This document shows, piece after piece, positions 32,133-42,713 of a stretch of DNA of 64,000 bases. The stretch spans positions 28,683,803 to 28,747,802 of the forward strand of contig NC_052619.1 of the NCBI RefSeq assembly GCF_016545825.1. The letters run 5' to 3'. Each line of letters begins with the position of its first letter. Position 1 is the stretch's first letter. Source of the DNA: Eucalyptus grandis. Its lineage: Eukaryota > Streptophyta > Magnoliopsida > Myrtales > Myrtaceae. Position numbers and translations under genes: made by a program. The notes beneath the pieces were generated by a model. That model did no database searches. It had not been told where the DNA came from and was given only the letters and a program-made list of their open reading frames with translations.

Positions 32133-34380
32133 TGTGACATCCTGAATTTCAGGTTCTGTTTTCGATTGAATAAGTTGGGCTTTTCATCGACGCGCCGATA
32201 GTTCGTTTTCTGAGTTGGCCACTCACAAGATAACTAGCCTATCATGTGAAGCCGTTAAGGAATATAAACGCAATGAACTTGAAAATTCGACTAGAATCGA
32301 CTGTTCGACCTGTGTTAATCTGTAAGGACCCTTACAGCACAGTTAAAAATTGATTAGAGGCCAGAGATAGGTCGATTTGATTGAGTCGTGATTGAGTGTG
32401 GGTGATTCCACATAATTGCAAAATTCTCGTCAAATGACACTAGACCGATTTTTCTGTCGTTTTGGTATCCCGTGTTCGTATTTGAAATCTCGAGATTTTC
32501 ACGACAACCGAGAGTCGCCAATGTGTCGAAGATGTACGTGTGACTCGAAAATAATCGACCACGGATCAATTGCACTAAAAATTCCTAAAAGCTACCCAGT
32601 AGATTAGGTCACGCTGAAATTGCGTCAAATTGAAATTAACCGCGAATTTGAACCTGATTTCAGAAATTGAAAGTTCTGTCATGTCACGATTCATTTTAGG
32701 AACGTCAACTCATCTTTCGAGGAATTTTTGGCGAGTTTGGGATTTTTACGGAAAATCAATTTGGATGATTCGGAAAAGAACGGAAATTCGGATGGGCCAA
32801 ATTGAAGGAATTTTTGATTTCGAACGAGCTACTTAGAGAAAGGAAATTGTAGAAATTGTGTGAGCTTCTTCGTTATCAAAATTGGACACCAAATTGGAGA
32901 GAATTGCGAAGAATTGAAGTCCAAAAATAAGGAAATTCGGAGGTTGGTTTGTTGGCTGCAATTTTGGCTTCAAAATTGATATTGTGGTATTAATTTTCAA
33001 GAAAGAATTAGGGGGGGACATAAGAGATATATATGAAGACTTTAGGGGGCAGGGGGAGGGGGGGCAAGCATTTAATTAAGTGGATATTTGTTGACTTTGC
33101 CCCCTTCCTTTTTCAATCTTCTCGAGCACACCAATCTACCGCCCTCCTCCTTCCCGCGAGCTTCGGCTTCTGCTTTGCTTTCATTTCTTTTCACTTGCAT
33201 CAGCCGCTTCTGCCTTTTTCTCTCTTTCATTTCCCATTCCTTGCATGCCAGCGAAGCCGCGGTCTGCCCATCTTCTCCACCGAAGATATCCTTCACCGAT
33301 TTTTGCTGCCACGTCTAGCATCAACCTCCACCGACAGCCCACTTCCAGCCTCCATCTGCACGCGCTTCTCTCTCACCGAGTCAACCTCAGTGTTCCAGCG
33401 AAGCCAAAGTTGACTCCACCTCTGCCACGCCGAAGCAACCCCACCATCGCCTATCCCCTCCTTGGACGAACAGCCTGCTGCCATCCCCTCCTTGTGTCTC
33501 CTTTCAGCTACTACCGAGTCAACAACCCAGCAACTCCCACCGATTTTTCTCTCCACCGAGTTCAACGCCTGCAGCAGTCCACGCAGCAGCTCCATCCCCT
33601 GCGACACCGCCCCTGCCCATGCTCCATTCAGTCGGCCCATCTTCAGTCCCGAGCCGCAAGCACAGCCCACAGTTCGGCCAGAATCAGCTCAGCAGCCCGC
33701 AAATTTCCAGCTCGTTTCAGTCTAACCCGGTCCAGCCAACTCAAGAACAAATCTCAGCTTGGGCTGAGATTTGTTAGGCTTTTTCGGGTCCTCCCGAGCC
33801 TCCGTTGGTGCTACCGAAAGTTCGAGTTTCGGTCGCCGTCGCGCCGCCGTCACGGTGAACCGGTTTTCGCGCTAAACCGATGAGTTTATGCACTAAACTC
33901 TACTTAGTAGGCTAATGACATTTAAGGGGTGTTTAGTTTAAGTTAATTAGGGATTAGGTGGTTAGTTAGATTAGATTAGTGATTTAATTAGTTAATTATG
34001 CATGTTAGGTGGTTAGAACGGCTTAGATAGGAACTAGATAAGTTGTATTATTTATCTAGATTAGTTCGGAAATTTTCTGAGGCTGTTTCAGTATTTAATT
34101 AGGCAATTCCAGCTTTAGTTGGCATTTACGGTATTTAAATTGATTTATTTAATTAATTTTAGTAATTATTTAATTATTAATTATTTTCCGGAAATTAGAC
34201 CGGGATAGCCGGTGACCGGAATTTCATGCTAATTACAATGGCGTGTTTATCGGATGCTATTTTGTGCAAATTGAGTGGTGGTTGTAATTTTGGGTAATTA
34301 TCCCAAAATTTAGTAATTTCGGTATTTAGTCAGAAAATATTGGGGCGTCGGTTTTTAAAGCAAAAAATGTTTTTAGGCAC

Positions 34381-34390
34381 TATAATAAAT
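34381..34390 (+). promoter_or_regulatory. TATA-like box of the solo LTR
   Basis: TATAATAAAT stands at the same place relative to GTGGGATTTTTRAAAAG as TATATAAAA in the Gypsy-1 LTRs. Confidence 0.4.
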
Positions 34391-34500
34391 AGTGGGATTT
34401 TTGAAAAGAAAGATATTGCATTTTTGGCTTAGGCCGACCGTGTACCAACACACGATTATTTTATCAGGTATTTTTAATACGAAAAAAATAGGCTAATATA

Positions 34501-34687
34501 ACCATCGCCCGCGATGGCGCAACTGGCTTCGGGCTCTCTCCCCCTCATGAAGGGGAGGAGTTCAAATCCCAGAGGCGTCGCATTCGCGCAACTCACCCGC
34601 GGCTGGGTCTGTGGTGGTGGCTCAGTCCGCCCTGGGTTAACGCTGCTGGCTGCCGGCTGTACGGTGGTTACTGGTCACAAAAAAAAA
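34501..34687 (+). mobile_element. tRNA-derived SINE inside the solo LTR
   Basis: A 187-bp insertion with an RNA polymerase III promoter: A-box-like GATGGCGCAACTGG at 34512-34525 and B-box-like AGTTCAAATCC at 34560-34570. The tRNA-like head is followed by an unrelated GC-rich body and a nine-base poly-A tail. It is flanked by GGCTAATATA on both sides (34491-34500 and 34688-34697), a target duplication typical of LINE-driven insertion. The same LTR context without the insert is seen in related LTRs as AAAATAGGCCAAG at 14767 and AAAATAAGCTAAAC at 23065. Confidence 0.85.
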
Positions 34688-34850
34688 GGCTAATATATTA
34701 TTTTAATCAAGGAATTTAAGTGCGAAACACAAAGTTCTTGGCCATGAGTGAATAATCGTGTGATGGTTTATAGTCATGGCAAGATGACTATAGAAAGTTG
34801 AGGTGACGTGTGTTGTGTTGAGGGAACCCAATGGGTTGTGAGTTGGTAAA

Positions 34851-35286
34851 GAACTAAATGTTACATGGTAATGAGGGTTCGTGTGTCTAGTACCTTGTAC
34901 CGTAGCTTATTTGTAGTAAAGGTCTAAGTGCTATATGGTGACTGAGTCAAATGAGAGCCACCTCTAGAAGCCTTGCAGTACTGTCCTACATAGTCAAGAA
35001 CTAAGTACTACACGAAAGCGAGACTTCGTGTGAGTTACCTCTAGAATCTTGTACTAGTGCTTTTTATAGTTAAGAACTAAGTGCTACACGATAGCGTGAC
35101 TTCGTGGGAGCCACCTCTAGTACTTTGAGCTATTGTTTAGTATAGTCGAGCACTAAGTACTACACGATAGTGTGAATTCGTGAAAGCCACCTCTAGTACC
35201 TTGTACTATGACTGTTTGTGGTCAGGGATTAAGTGCCACGCGATGTCAGAACTTCGTGGGGAGAGGGCACCTCTAGAACCTTGAGT
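34851..35286 (+). repeat. ~76-bp tandem array within the solo LTR
   Basis: About six units, starting near 34851, 34920, 34998, 35074, 35150 and 35226. Each contains CTAAGT(A/G)CTACACGA followed by ACTTCGTG and a CCACCTCTAG word. Related arrays lie in both Gypsy-2 LTRs with a different unit number, and are absent from Gypsy-1 LTRs. Confidence 0.85.
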
Positions 35287-36031
35287 CTAGTATTGAGTAT
35301 TGAGTCGGAATATTGAGTGGGGATGTCAAGTTGAATTGAGAATTTGATTATTGAGAGTGAATATTGGGTGTACATTGAACCATTGATATGATTTATCCGC
35401 GCCTGATTAGGGGACGAAATTGTGACATGGAACATGACGTGTCATAACGATTTGGCCTTATAATAAGGACTCTTGTGAATTGTTTGAAAGTGAGTTGCTT
35501 CAATTGATGCGTGAAATTTCTATATGCATATGGTTGTGATATAAACTATGCTGATGTGCAGGAAGAAACTGAGGTGAGGTAAGTCCTCTGTTCTAATTGT
35601 GTGATTGTGTGGTTAGGACGCTTTTAGGCATATTACCCTCCTAATCGAGGTTTAGAGCGTGAACTCACTAATTTATATCTCACCCTGTCGTGGGCTTAAA
35701 TTTTCAAGACCGTAGGGTGGAGGACCTGGAGCCGAGCTGAGGTGACTTAAAGTGTAGGTCAGATAGAACAACTTCTTTTGAGAGTCGATCTTTTGAAGTC
35801 TTTTGGTTGTAGACTTTTTGTACATAAATCAGTATGTTTATAAAAGCATGTTTGTTGGTGAATCTGTTATCCTGCTTTTCTATCTTGAGATGGTTACCGT
35901 AAGGGGATTTGTTATTCGCTTCCGCATGTGCAATAAAATGAAAGGGTCGGCGACTTGTCCTGGGAAGTCGCAAATTTTAATCAACCACCGAGGGATGGGC
36001 ACGTGCTCGAGGATCGGAGCGTGACAATTTT

Positions 36032-37121
36032 TCTGATAACAACTATTTTTTTCTGTTAAATAACTACTTGTTTCATAATTCCATGAGGAGAAATGAGAGG
36101 ATCTTGAGAATATACTTAAGGAGAGTCGAGAGTATAGATATCTGTTGCCAGAACCTTTGTATACTTCCATTTGTGATTTACCTTATTGCACTAGATATAT
36201 AACTATTTCATGCTTTCTCCTGATTTACAATTTTAACTGGAAACCTTAAGTTGTTGAGTTTTTAAAAATGCTTCTTTACTAATTAATAGAGATACAATAA
36301 CCAAAGAAAAAAATGGAGAAGCGCATGTGTTAATGTTTGAGATAGCATAAGAAGTTGCTGGATGCCTTGATTTAAGAATTTATTCAATTATAAAGATTGG
36401 CGTTGGTTATCTTTGTTCTCTCTATTACTTACGAACAAGCTATATTTTGCTTAGCAAATGGATTCAATGACTTCTTCATTATACGCCAATAAGCAGATTT
36501 CAGCGTAGAAAAAGGTGCTACATCTTCCACCAAGCTGACAAGACGAATGGTTACTCCGACTGCACATTGAAAAGGATCATAGTACAAGAAGCGACCGGGA
36601 AGTGACTGGACAAGAACCTTAACAAAAACGAAGTAGAAGAAAAGAAGAACTTAATCATTCAATGAAGAACTTCAACAGCTGATAAACTTCACAGTAATCA
36701 CGCTCTCGTCGGTGGAGATTTCAGCTAAAGAAAGGTGAGCTTTGGGGCTAAAAACAATTCAACTTTGACCATATGAAATGGATACATAAGATTCAAGCAA
36801 CAACGAACTGATTTTGTAAGACTCATTAGTTGTTGTTGTTGTTGTTTTACTTTCAAACATCTTTAAAAACAGCAACCAGAAATCGAAATTCAAGCTCAGC
36901 ATGTTCATCTTAGAGGACACTTCTTAGATTGGAGATGCGCCTCCACGACAACCACGACGAATGTCGAGATTTGCTGTCCATTTACAAAATTAGGTTTCTC
37001 GTACGTTGATGGGAAGAACAAACCTCGTTTCTACTCGTCAAAGAAAAAGCACACCAAACATCTGGTTTTGTCTTCAAGCATTTAATGCAGTCGTCATCTA
37101 ATCACAAACATCTGAACAAGT

Positions 37122-37161
<40 letters not shown>

Positions 37162-37342
37162 TCAATATATTTATAATCTGGAACAAACTGAGTATTCCTC
37201 ACCTCTCTCTGTCATCCAAATTTGGAAGAAGCTAAAAGGAGTAGCTAGTCAACGTACAGTCAAGTAAATTGATGACTAATGAACTACTTAATAAGCTGGG
37301 AAAGAGCACTAAAGCCTAAATCCATAAAAACAAAAAAGTTAA
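36032..37342. other. Intergenic stretch downstream of the GRAS remnant
   Basis: No supported gene. A 70-codon open stretch on the minus strand (36429-36650) lacks a recognisable domain and is left unannotated. A GA microsatellite lies at 37124-37158. Confidence 0.45.
37124..37158. repeat. (AG)n microsatellite
   Basis: About 17 uninterrupted AG units lie 3' of the GRAS pseudogene. Confidence 0.95.
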
Positions 37343-38430
37343 TCACGTAGGCAACCATGGAGTAGCAAAAGCTACATTATGTCCCTTCCATGTTGATACA
37401 AGATCATCTTCTTCCTTCTTCAATCCCCACCCTGCTGCATGCTCGTCGAGCATGGCTTTGACTTCGGAGACCGTGTCCTCTCCGAACGGCCCGAAAGTCC
37501 GCGTTCCTCATCCACTGCACCCACCGGCTCTTCGGCTCAAGCCTCTCGATTCTCTGAAGACCCTCTTGCGCGATGACATTTTGTATCTTCCGGTATATGT
37601 AAGACTCATACCACTGCCTCTGCTTGTTTCCCCTCGGGAGGAACGTGTTGACCGTGTCGTAAGGAATCCAAAGATAATTGAATGCTGACCACAATCTTGA
37701 GGCAACATTATTCGATGTGAAGTCCGCATCCTCGTCCACTGAGATGAGAATGTTAGGAAGTGCCTTAAGGAGGGTCGACCGAGGAGAATATGCCGAGGAA
37801 GACTCAAAGGGGTAATTAGGGTTTGCTTCGGAATCCGATATCAACGGAACAGTCTCGTCGAGCACAAAGTGAAGCATCATGTGACAATTTATAACCAGTG
37901 CTTCTGGTTCACCAATTCCTCCCGAGTAAATTAGTTTTTGCATCCTGAGCTGTTCAATCAAGGACGAGAATCCGTCGGCATAACTCGAAGCAATGACCTG
38001 AAATTCCATGTGTATATTTCGAGACCTTGCGAAATTCACCAACTTGGATCCCAACTCTTCGTACGAAAGGTCAAGCATGGGCAGCGCATCCTCCACAGCG
38101 CCGGACCAATGGGGGCCCTTCAAGACGATTGGCGATTGCATCAATAAGAGTAGGAATCTGCATAAAATGCGTTGTGCTCAAGTCGACTATGTGAACCACC
38201 AAGTACCCTTCGACTGCTTCGATTATGGTGGCATTCGCCGCTGTGAATCTGAACCGATGCCATGGGGTCAGCTCGACAAAATTCGCAAGCTCAATGATGG
38301 AGAACTTACGCGCCTTATTGCACAAGTTGTCGTAGTTCTGGGCATACGCCATGGCCGCCAGCATCTTGCACGTGCTGCTCTTGGCGGCCCAAGTGATAAG
38401 GGCCTTGAGAAACCCCTTATCAAACAACTT
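37343..38430 (-). pseudogene. GRAS transcription factor remnant (SCL32-type)
   Basis: GRAS proteins are nuclear transcriptional regulators. On the minus strand three frames join. 38,427-38,100 encodes KALITWAAKSS and ELANFVELTPWHRFRFTAAN, then the VHIID-type VHIVD (38,196-38,182) and THFMQIPTLIDAIANRLEGPP. 38,100-37,490 includes MLDLSYEELGSKLVNFA, NILISVDEDADF and YLWIPYDTVNTFLPR. 37,490-37,343 includes EVKAMLDEHAAGWGLKKEE and the SAW-type end STWKGHNVAFATPW before TGA at 37,343. These resemble the SCL32 branch. Two frameshifts (near 38,100 and 37,490) break it. The N-terminal leucine-rich region is missing and no ATG opens the first frame. A processed or truncated copy is likely. One of the shifts could be an assembly error. 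Confidence 0.72.
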
Positions 38431-38674
38431 ATTTCTATTTTCGCACTCAAAACTACGTATGCCGCCGGTCAGCCGGGGTCGCCGGCCCTCACCTAGATCC
38501 CCCAGCAGGCTCAGTGGGTAGCGGCCCTTGGCCCGGCCGAGTGAGACCTCTACTTATAAAACCGGTCTGGGAACTCTTCAACTTTCAGCAATCAAGGAAG
38601 ATTTGAGCTAGACCCACACTCCCCTCCCTCTCTTGTTGATTTTGTTCGTGTTCTTCTCTTTTTTCTCTTGTTTC
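38431..38674. other. Short spacer before Copia-1
   Basis: A GC-rich segment (38,460-38,560) is followed by CTTATAAAAC on the plus strand near 38,552, a possible TATA box of an unidentified unit. No gene can be supported. GTTTC (38670-38674) would be the left half of the Copia-1 target duplication. Confidence 0.4.
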
Positions 38675-39183
38675 TGTTGGAGAAAACTTCTTTGATGTTT
38701 TGAAGTTGACAAAACTTTTCTACAGTCTATTATGAAGATTCCCAAACTTCTGTATCAAAGTCTATTAGATTGCTAGACTTTTGTGTCAAAGTCTATTGCA
38801 TATCAAAAGTCTGTCCACTCTGACAAATTCCAGACTGAACGCAAGTGAAAAATGAAGACTTAACTAGACTCGAGATTATCTTTCTTTCTTCGTTTGTTCA
38901 GTTTGTACAACATACATTTGGCTTTCTAAATGGCAATATCATCTACGAGATTGGTTATCTTTATTGGAATCAATTTAGATACATCAAATCTTTTTGGAAG
39001 GCAAGTTAATTTGGAAAGAATCTACTTATGGAAACCAAGATTCTGATTGTATGGGCGAACATGATTGACGGGCTTTCATCACAATCTTCATACGGCTCGA
39101 GATCTCCTTGATTGATTCTGTCCAACGGGTTGATTAGAAGAATTCCTTTGGAAAGTGCCAACGGTTGAGAAGGCATGAAGGAG

Positions 39184-39190
39184 TATTTAA
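39184..39190 (+). promoter_or_regulatory. TATA box of Copia-1 LTR
   Basis: TATTTAA stands where the Copia-2 LTR has TATATAA, after GAAGGCATGAAGGAG, which is shared by both. It is the likely start region of the element's transcript, weakened here by one base change. Confidence 0.5.
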
Positions 39191-39294
39191 GGAGGCCTCT
39201 CCAGTCATTCGATAGTGTGTGTGAAAGAAGAATTCCAAAGTTTGAAGCTTCCCATTTACTTGTTATTCCTTACACTGTGCTCAAATTTGTACTC

Positions 39295-39298
<4 letters not shown>

Positions 39299-39340
<42 letters not shown>
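39299..39340. repeat. (GA)21 microsatellite inside the Copia-1 LTR
   Basis: Twenty-one GA units follow ACTCAAAA. At the same place Copia-2 has only AAAAGAGAGATTAG (46,855-46,868). Confidence 0.95.
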
Positions 39341-39342
<2 letters not shown>

Positions 39343-39693
39343 CAAAGTGAGACTTCGTGAGAGCAATAGAAACTCTTCACCGTGAAGTCGAGATCACAAG
39401 ATTATAAATTCTCTTTTGATTCATAGTGGAAACCAGCCAGAAGGCTGTCAGCGTGCGAGAGTGGACGTAGGCTTAATCTAAGCCGAATCACTATAAATTA
39501 TGTATTCCTATTCTCTTCCCTAAACTCATTTACCTTATTCGTATTTCAATTCAGTAGTTAAAGTCTAAACTCTTTTAAAGTTTGCTGATCTTCAGACTTA
39601 GTTTCAAAAGCAAAATATTCTTACCGTTCTTTGCGAAAATTGTCTTCACACCTATTCAACGCCCATCTAGATGTTCATACTAGCACTTTCAAT

Positions 39694-39705
39694 TGGTATC
39701 AGAGC
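39694..39705 (+). other. Copia-1 primer-binding site
   Basis: TGGTATCAGAGC is a perfect complement of the initiator tRNA-Met 3' end, two bases after the LTR. Confidence 0.88.
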
Positions 39706-39754
39706 TCGTGTGCTTATTTATTGAAGTGTTTTACTTCTAAGCTAAAGATCCTCT

Positions 39755-41459
39755 ATGGCTAGTATTTTAGCTCTAGGTTTGGTGAGCAACACCAAACCCT
39801 CTTACTTCGATGGAAAGGAGTACAATGTGTGGAAAAACAAGATGAAGGCATTTCTTAGATCGAGAGATCCTTTGGAGTGGGATGTTGTCGAAAAAGGGAT
39901 CAACCCTAAAGCAACATCAACTTCAGAGAAGGGAAAGAAGTTATTAATGTTGATGAAGCAACACAAGGCGACATTACCAAGAGATAAGCTCTTGACGCAA
40001 AAACTATCTACTCTTTATATTGTGCCTTATCTCCCACTGAATATAACTAAATTTCTTATTGTGAAACAACAAAAGAAGTTTGGGACATACTACATGTTAC
40101 CTATGAAGGGACTGACCATGTGAAGGAAACAAAAATAAACATTTTGCTCGGATAGTATGAAGCCTTCAGAATGAAGCCTAGAGAATCTATTAGTGATATG
40201 TTTAGTCGCTTTACAGAGATTGTGAATGGCCTGACTTATCAAGATCAACCAATTTCTAGACCAATGAAAGTCAACAAACTGCTGCGTGGACTTTCGAAAG
40301 ACTAGAATCATGTGAAGACCTCAATTAGAGAAACTCAGAGGATCATGCCTCTATCAGTTGATGAACTGATAGGCACGCTTTAGTCATATGAAGTGGAGCG
40401 GATAAATGATGAAGAAGATCCTAAAGGTAAGAAATCAATTGCTTTAAAGTCTAACATTGATTCTGATGATACATATTCAGATGATGATATGGACGATGAG
40501 GAGCTAGCGCTCATGATTAATAAATTCAGAAAGCTGAAAAGAAAGGGAAGAAGATTCAATTGGAAGAGGTAGAGCACGCAAAATTTCCAGAAGAGACCAA
40601 CATAAGACAATGAAACTAGCAAGGATGTTATATGCTTCGAGTGCAAGAGAAAGGGGCGTATCGTAGACCTAACTATCCTCTGTTGAAGAAGAAGAAAGGA
40701 AAAACTAAGAAGTATAAAAAGGCTCTCAAAGCTGAAACTTGGAGTGACACCAAGTGTGAGGAAAGTGAAGAAGAATATGCCAACATTTGTCTAATGGCTT
40801 ATTCAGAATCAGACTCAGATTCAGAAATAGACTCTGATTCAGACTCAGACAAAGAAATTGAGGTTAGTGATTCAAAAATTCCTGTCAAAGTCTCTAAGTA
40901 CATAGATGAATTTTGTCTCAGTCTTAAATTCTCTTTTAAAAGGATTTCCGAACTAAAAATGGAGAATTCTAAGCTCAGGCAACATGAAGTTTCTTAGAAA
41001 GAAAAATTTGAAAGTCTAAATAAAGGTTTTGATAAATTGAAAGAAAATTTAGATTCTTTTTCGAAGGAAAATGCTATTTTGAAAAGAGATATTTCAAACA
41101 TTACAAAAAGATTTTCAAAAAGATCCGAAAAATTGGAGAAAATTCTTTTAGCTCAAATTCCCTATTTCAACAAATCTGGTTTGGGTATGAATTTAGAAAC
41201 TATTCCATTAATTGATTTTCTCAAAGTAAAATAGAGAATTAAACAAAGACCTACAAAGACATTTTACAAAAATCACTTTCAAAAAGTTTTTGTAAAACTT
41301 ATTGGCGAAATGCACTCAAATGTTCAAAGTGTAATAACCCGAACATTTCGAGAAAGATTGTCCCAAGGTTTGGAAACCATTAAGAAGGACTGGGTAAAGA
41401 TTGTCTTTAATACTGACTCTTTAGGACCCAAGAAAATTTGGATACCAAAGAAATTTTGA
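39755..41459 (+). pseudogene. Copia-1 gag
   Basis: Starts ATGGCTAGTATTTTAG at 39755 and reads YFDGKEYNVWKNKMKAFLRS (DUF4219/UBN2 Gag family). It continues through FSRFTEIVNGLTYQ and DDEELALMINKFRKL to a zinc knuckle CFECKRKG at about 40,632, where the His is Arg and the frame shifts. An Asp/Ser-rich stretch and a coiled-coil region follow (to about 41,235), then a basic tail ending TGA at 41,459. In-frame TAG stops at 40303, 40381 and 40570 sit where relatives have Gln. All three are also present in Copia-2. A frameshift after EKGKK near 39,940 adds to the damage. Confidence 0.78.
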
Positions 41460-41479
41460 TTTTTTCTTTTGACTACAAG

Positions 41480-42713
41480 TCACTATGAAAAGAAAGATCA
41501 AATAGTATTTGGATAGTGGCTATTCGAGGCATATGACAGGAGACTCAAGTTACGTCATAAAGCTTGTTAGACTAAATGGAGGAAAAGTTTCTTTTGGTGG
41601 AAACAACAAAGGAAAAATTGTAGGTTGTAGAATTGTGAAGATAGGAAGCTCGACTATCAACAATGTTTCCTTGGTGAAAGGTTTGAACTATAATCTACTC
41701 AGTATAAGTCAGCTTTGCGATACTAGTTTCAGAATAAACTTCCAAGAAGGCATTTATTCTAGAACGAGTCAAGACTTCTCTCAATCTTTCACTAGGCGAA
41801 GGCATGGGAACATTTATCTTCTAGATGTAAACCTAGAAAGTTCTCAGTGCCTTATCTCTATTCAAGATGAAGCAAGCCTCTAGCATCGGAACCTTGGTCA
41901 TGTTAATATGAAACAAATTGCTAAAGTTTCTTCTAAGAAGTTGGTTCAAGACCTTCCCAATGTGGCTTATCAAAAGTCTGATTTATGCACTCCTAATGTC
42001 TTGGGAAAACAGGTCAGAAGTTTCTTTAAACCTGTAAATCAAGTCTCTACCAATCGAGCTTTGCAGCTTCTCCATATGGACATTTTTGGACTAACCAGAA
42101 CTCAGAGTATTGGTGGAAAGAAATATTGCTTAGTAATTGTGGATGATTACTCTCACTTCACTTGGATATACTTTCTAGCAAGTAAGTCTAAAGCATTCTC
42201 TTATTTCGCGAAGTTTGCGAAGAAGGTTCAAAATGAAAAGGGTTATGCTATTTCGAGCATACGAACTAACCATAGAGGTGAGTTTGAAAATCAGGACTTT
42301 GCGAAATTCTGTGATGAATCTAGCTTTTAGCATGTTTTCTCTTTTCCATACACTCTAGAACAAAATGGGGTTGTGGAAAAGAAAAACAGATTCTTTCAGG
42401 AAATGGTCAGAACTTTCTTAATAGAGAGCAAAATATCCTCTCAATTTTGGGCTGAAGCAGTTTCTACTGCTTGCTATATTATCAACAAAGTATTCTTGAG
42501 GCCTATCTTAGATAAAACTCCTTATGAAGTGTATAAAGGAAAGAAGCCGAATGTTTCCTACTTTCATATCTTTGGCTGTAAATGTTTTATTATGAAGAAC
42601 GAGAATGAACGAACTGGGAAGTTTGAGGAAAAATCAGACGAAGGAATCTTTCTGGGCTATTCAACTTCAAGCAAAGCCTATAGGGTCTATAACAAGAAGA
42701 CTCAATCCGTGGA
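41480..42713 (+). pseudogene. Copia-1 protease and integrase
   Basis: Protease: the LDSGYSRHMTGD motif at about 41,508 keeps the catalytic DSG, just after a TAG replacing Trp. The GAG-pre-integrase region (LGHVNMKQIAKVSSKK) follows a TAG at 41,881. In the integrase core HMDIFG carries the first Asp. The second is changed (TNHRGEFE instead of TDHGGEFE), and NGVVEKKNR keeps the Glu. A TAG at 42,328 replaces a Gln present in Copia-2. The frame ends at GTGGA (42709-42713), where Gypsy-2 is inserted. The coding text continues at 62912. Confidence 0.82.

Larger units (their letters stand above)
32133..36026 (+). mobile_element. Solo LTR of a Gypsy-2-like element, flanked by ATTTT duplication
   Basis: The LTR starts TGTGACATCCTGAATTTC and ends GATCGGAGCGTGACA, matching the ends of the Gypsy-2 LTRs. 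ATTTT stands directly before (32128-32132) and directly after (36027-36031). There is no primer-binding site, coding domain or second LTR, so this is what remains after recombination between two LTRs. Its length of 3894 bp includes a SINE of 187 bp and its 10-bp duplicated target. A ~76-bp tandem array occupies 34851-35286. The serine/proline-rich frames at 33,030-33,890 are part of the LTR and are not a gene. Confidence 0.92.
38675..39691 (+). repeat. Copia-1 5' LTR
   Basis: 1017 bp from TGTTGGAGAAAACTTC to AGCACTTTCA, ending two bases before the primer-binding site. It matches the Copia-2 LTR and contains a (GA)21 microsatellite absent from that copy. Confidence 0.88.
38675..42713 (+). mobile_element. 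Copia-1 (SIRE/Maximus-like), left part
   Basis: 5' LTR, primer-binding site, gag, protease and integrase of a Ty1/Copia element. It is interrupted at 42713 within the region after the integrase core by Gypsy-2 and resumes at 62912. The order protease-integrase-RT identifies Copia. Sequence similarity to Copia-2 is high throughout (about four bases in five or better). Numerous stops and frameshifts show it is dead. The right LTR lies outside the window. Confidence 0.88.

Noticed and set aside
33033..33883. Long serine/proline-rich reading frames resembling extensins
   Set aside because: They lie wholly inside the solo LTR. The corresponding C-rich zone in the other LTRs does not keep the same protein, so composition explains the open frames.
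34851..35286. Possible CRISPR-like array
   Set aside because: Units are contiguous degenerate tandem repeats without unique spacers, and this is a plant genome.
36429..36650. About 70 open codons on the minus strand with a hydrophobic, protein-like text
   Set aside because: No family recognised, no start codon or clear splice sites. Open stretches of this length occur by chance.
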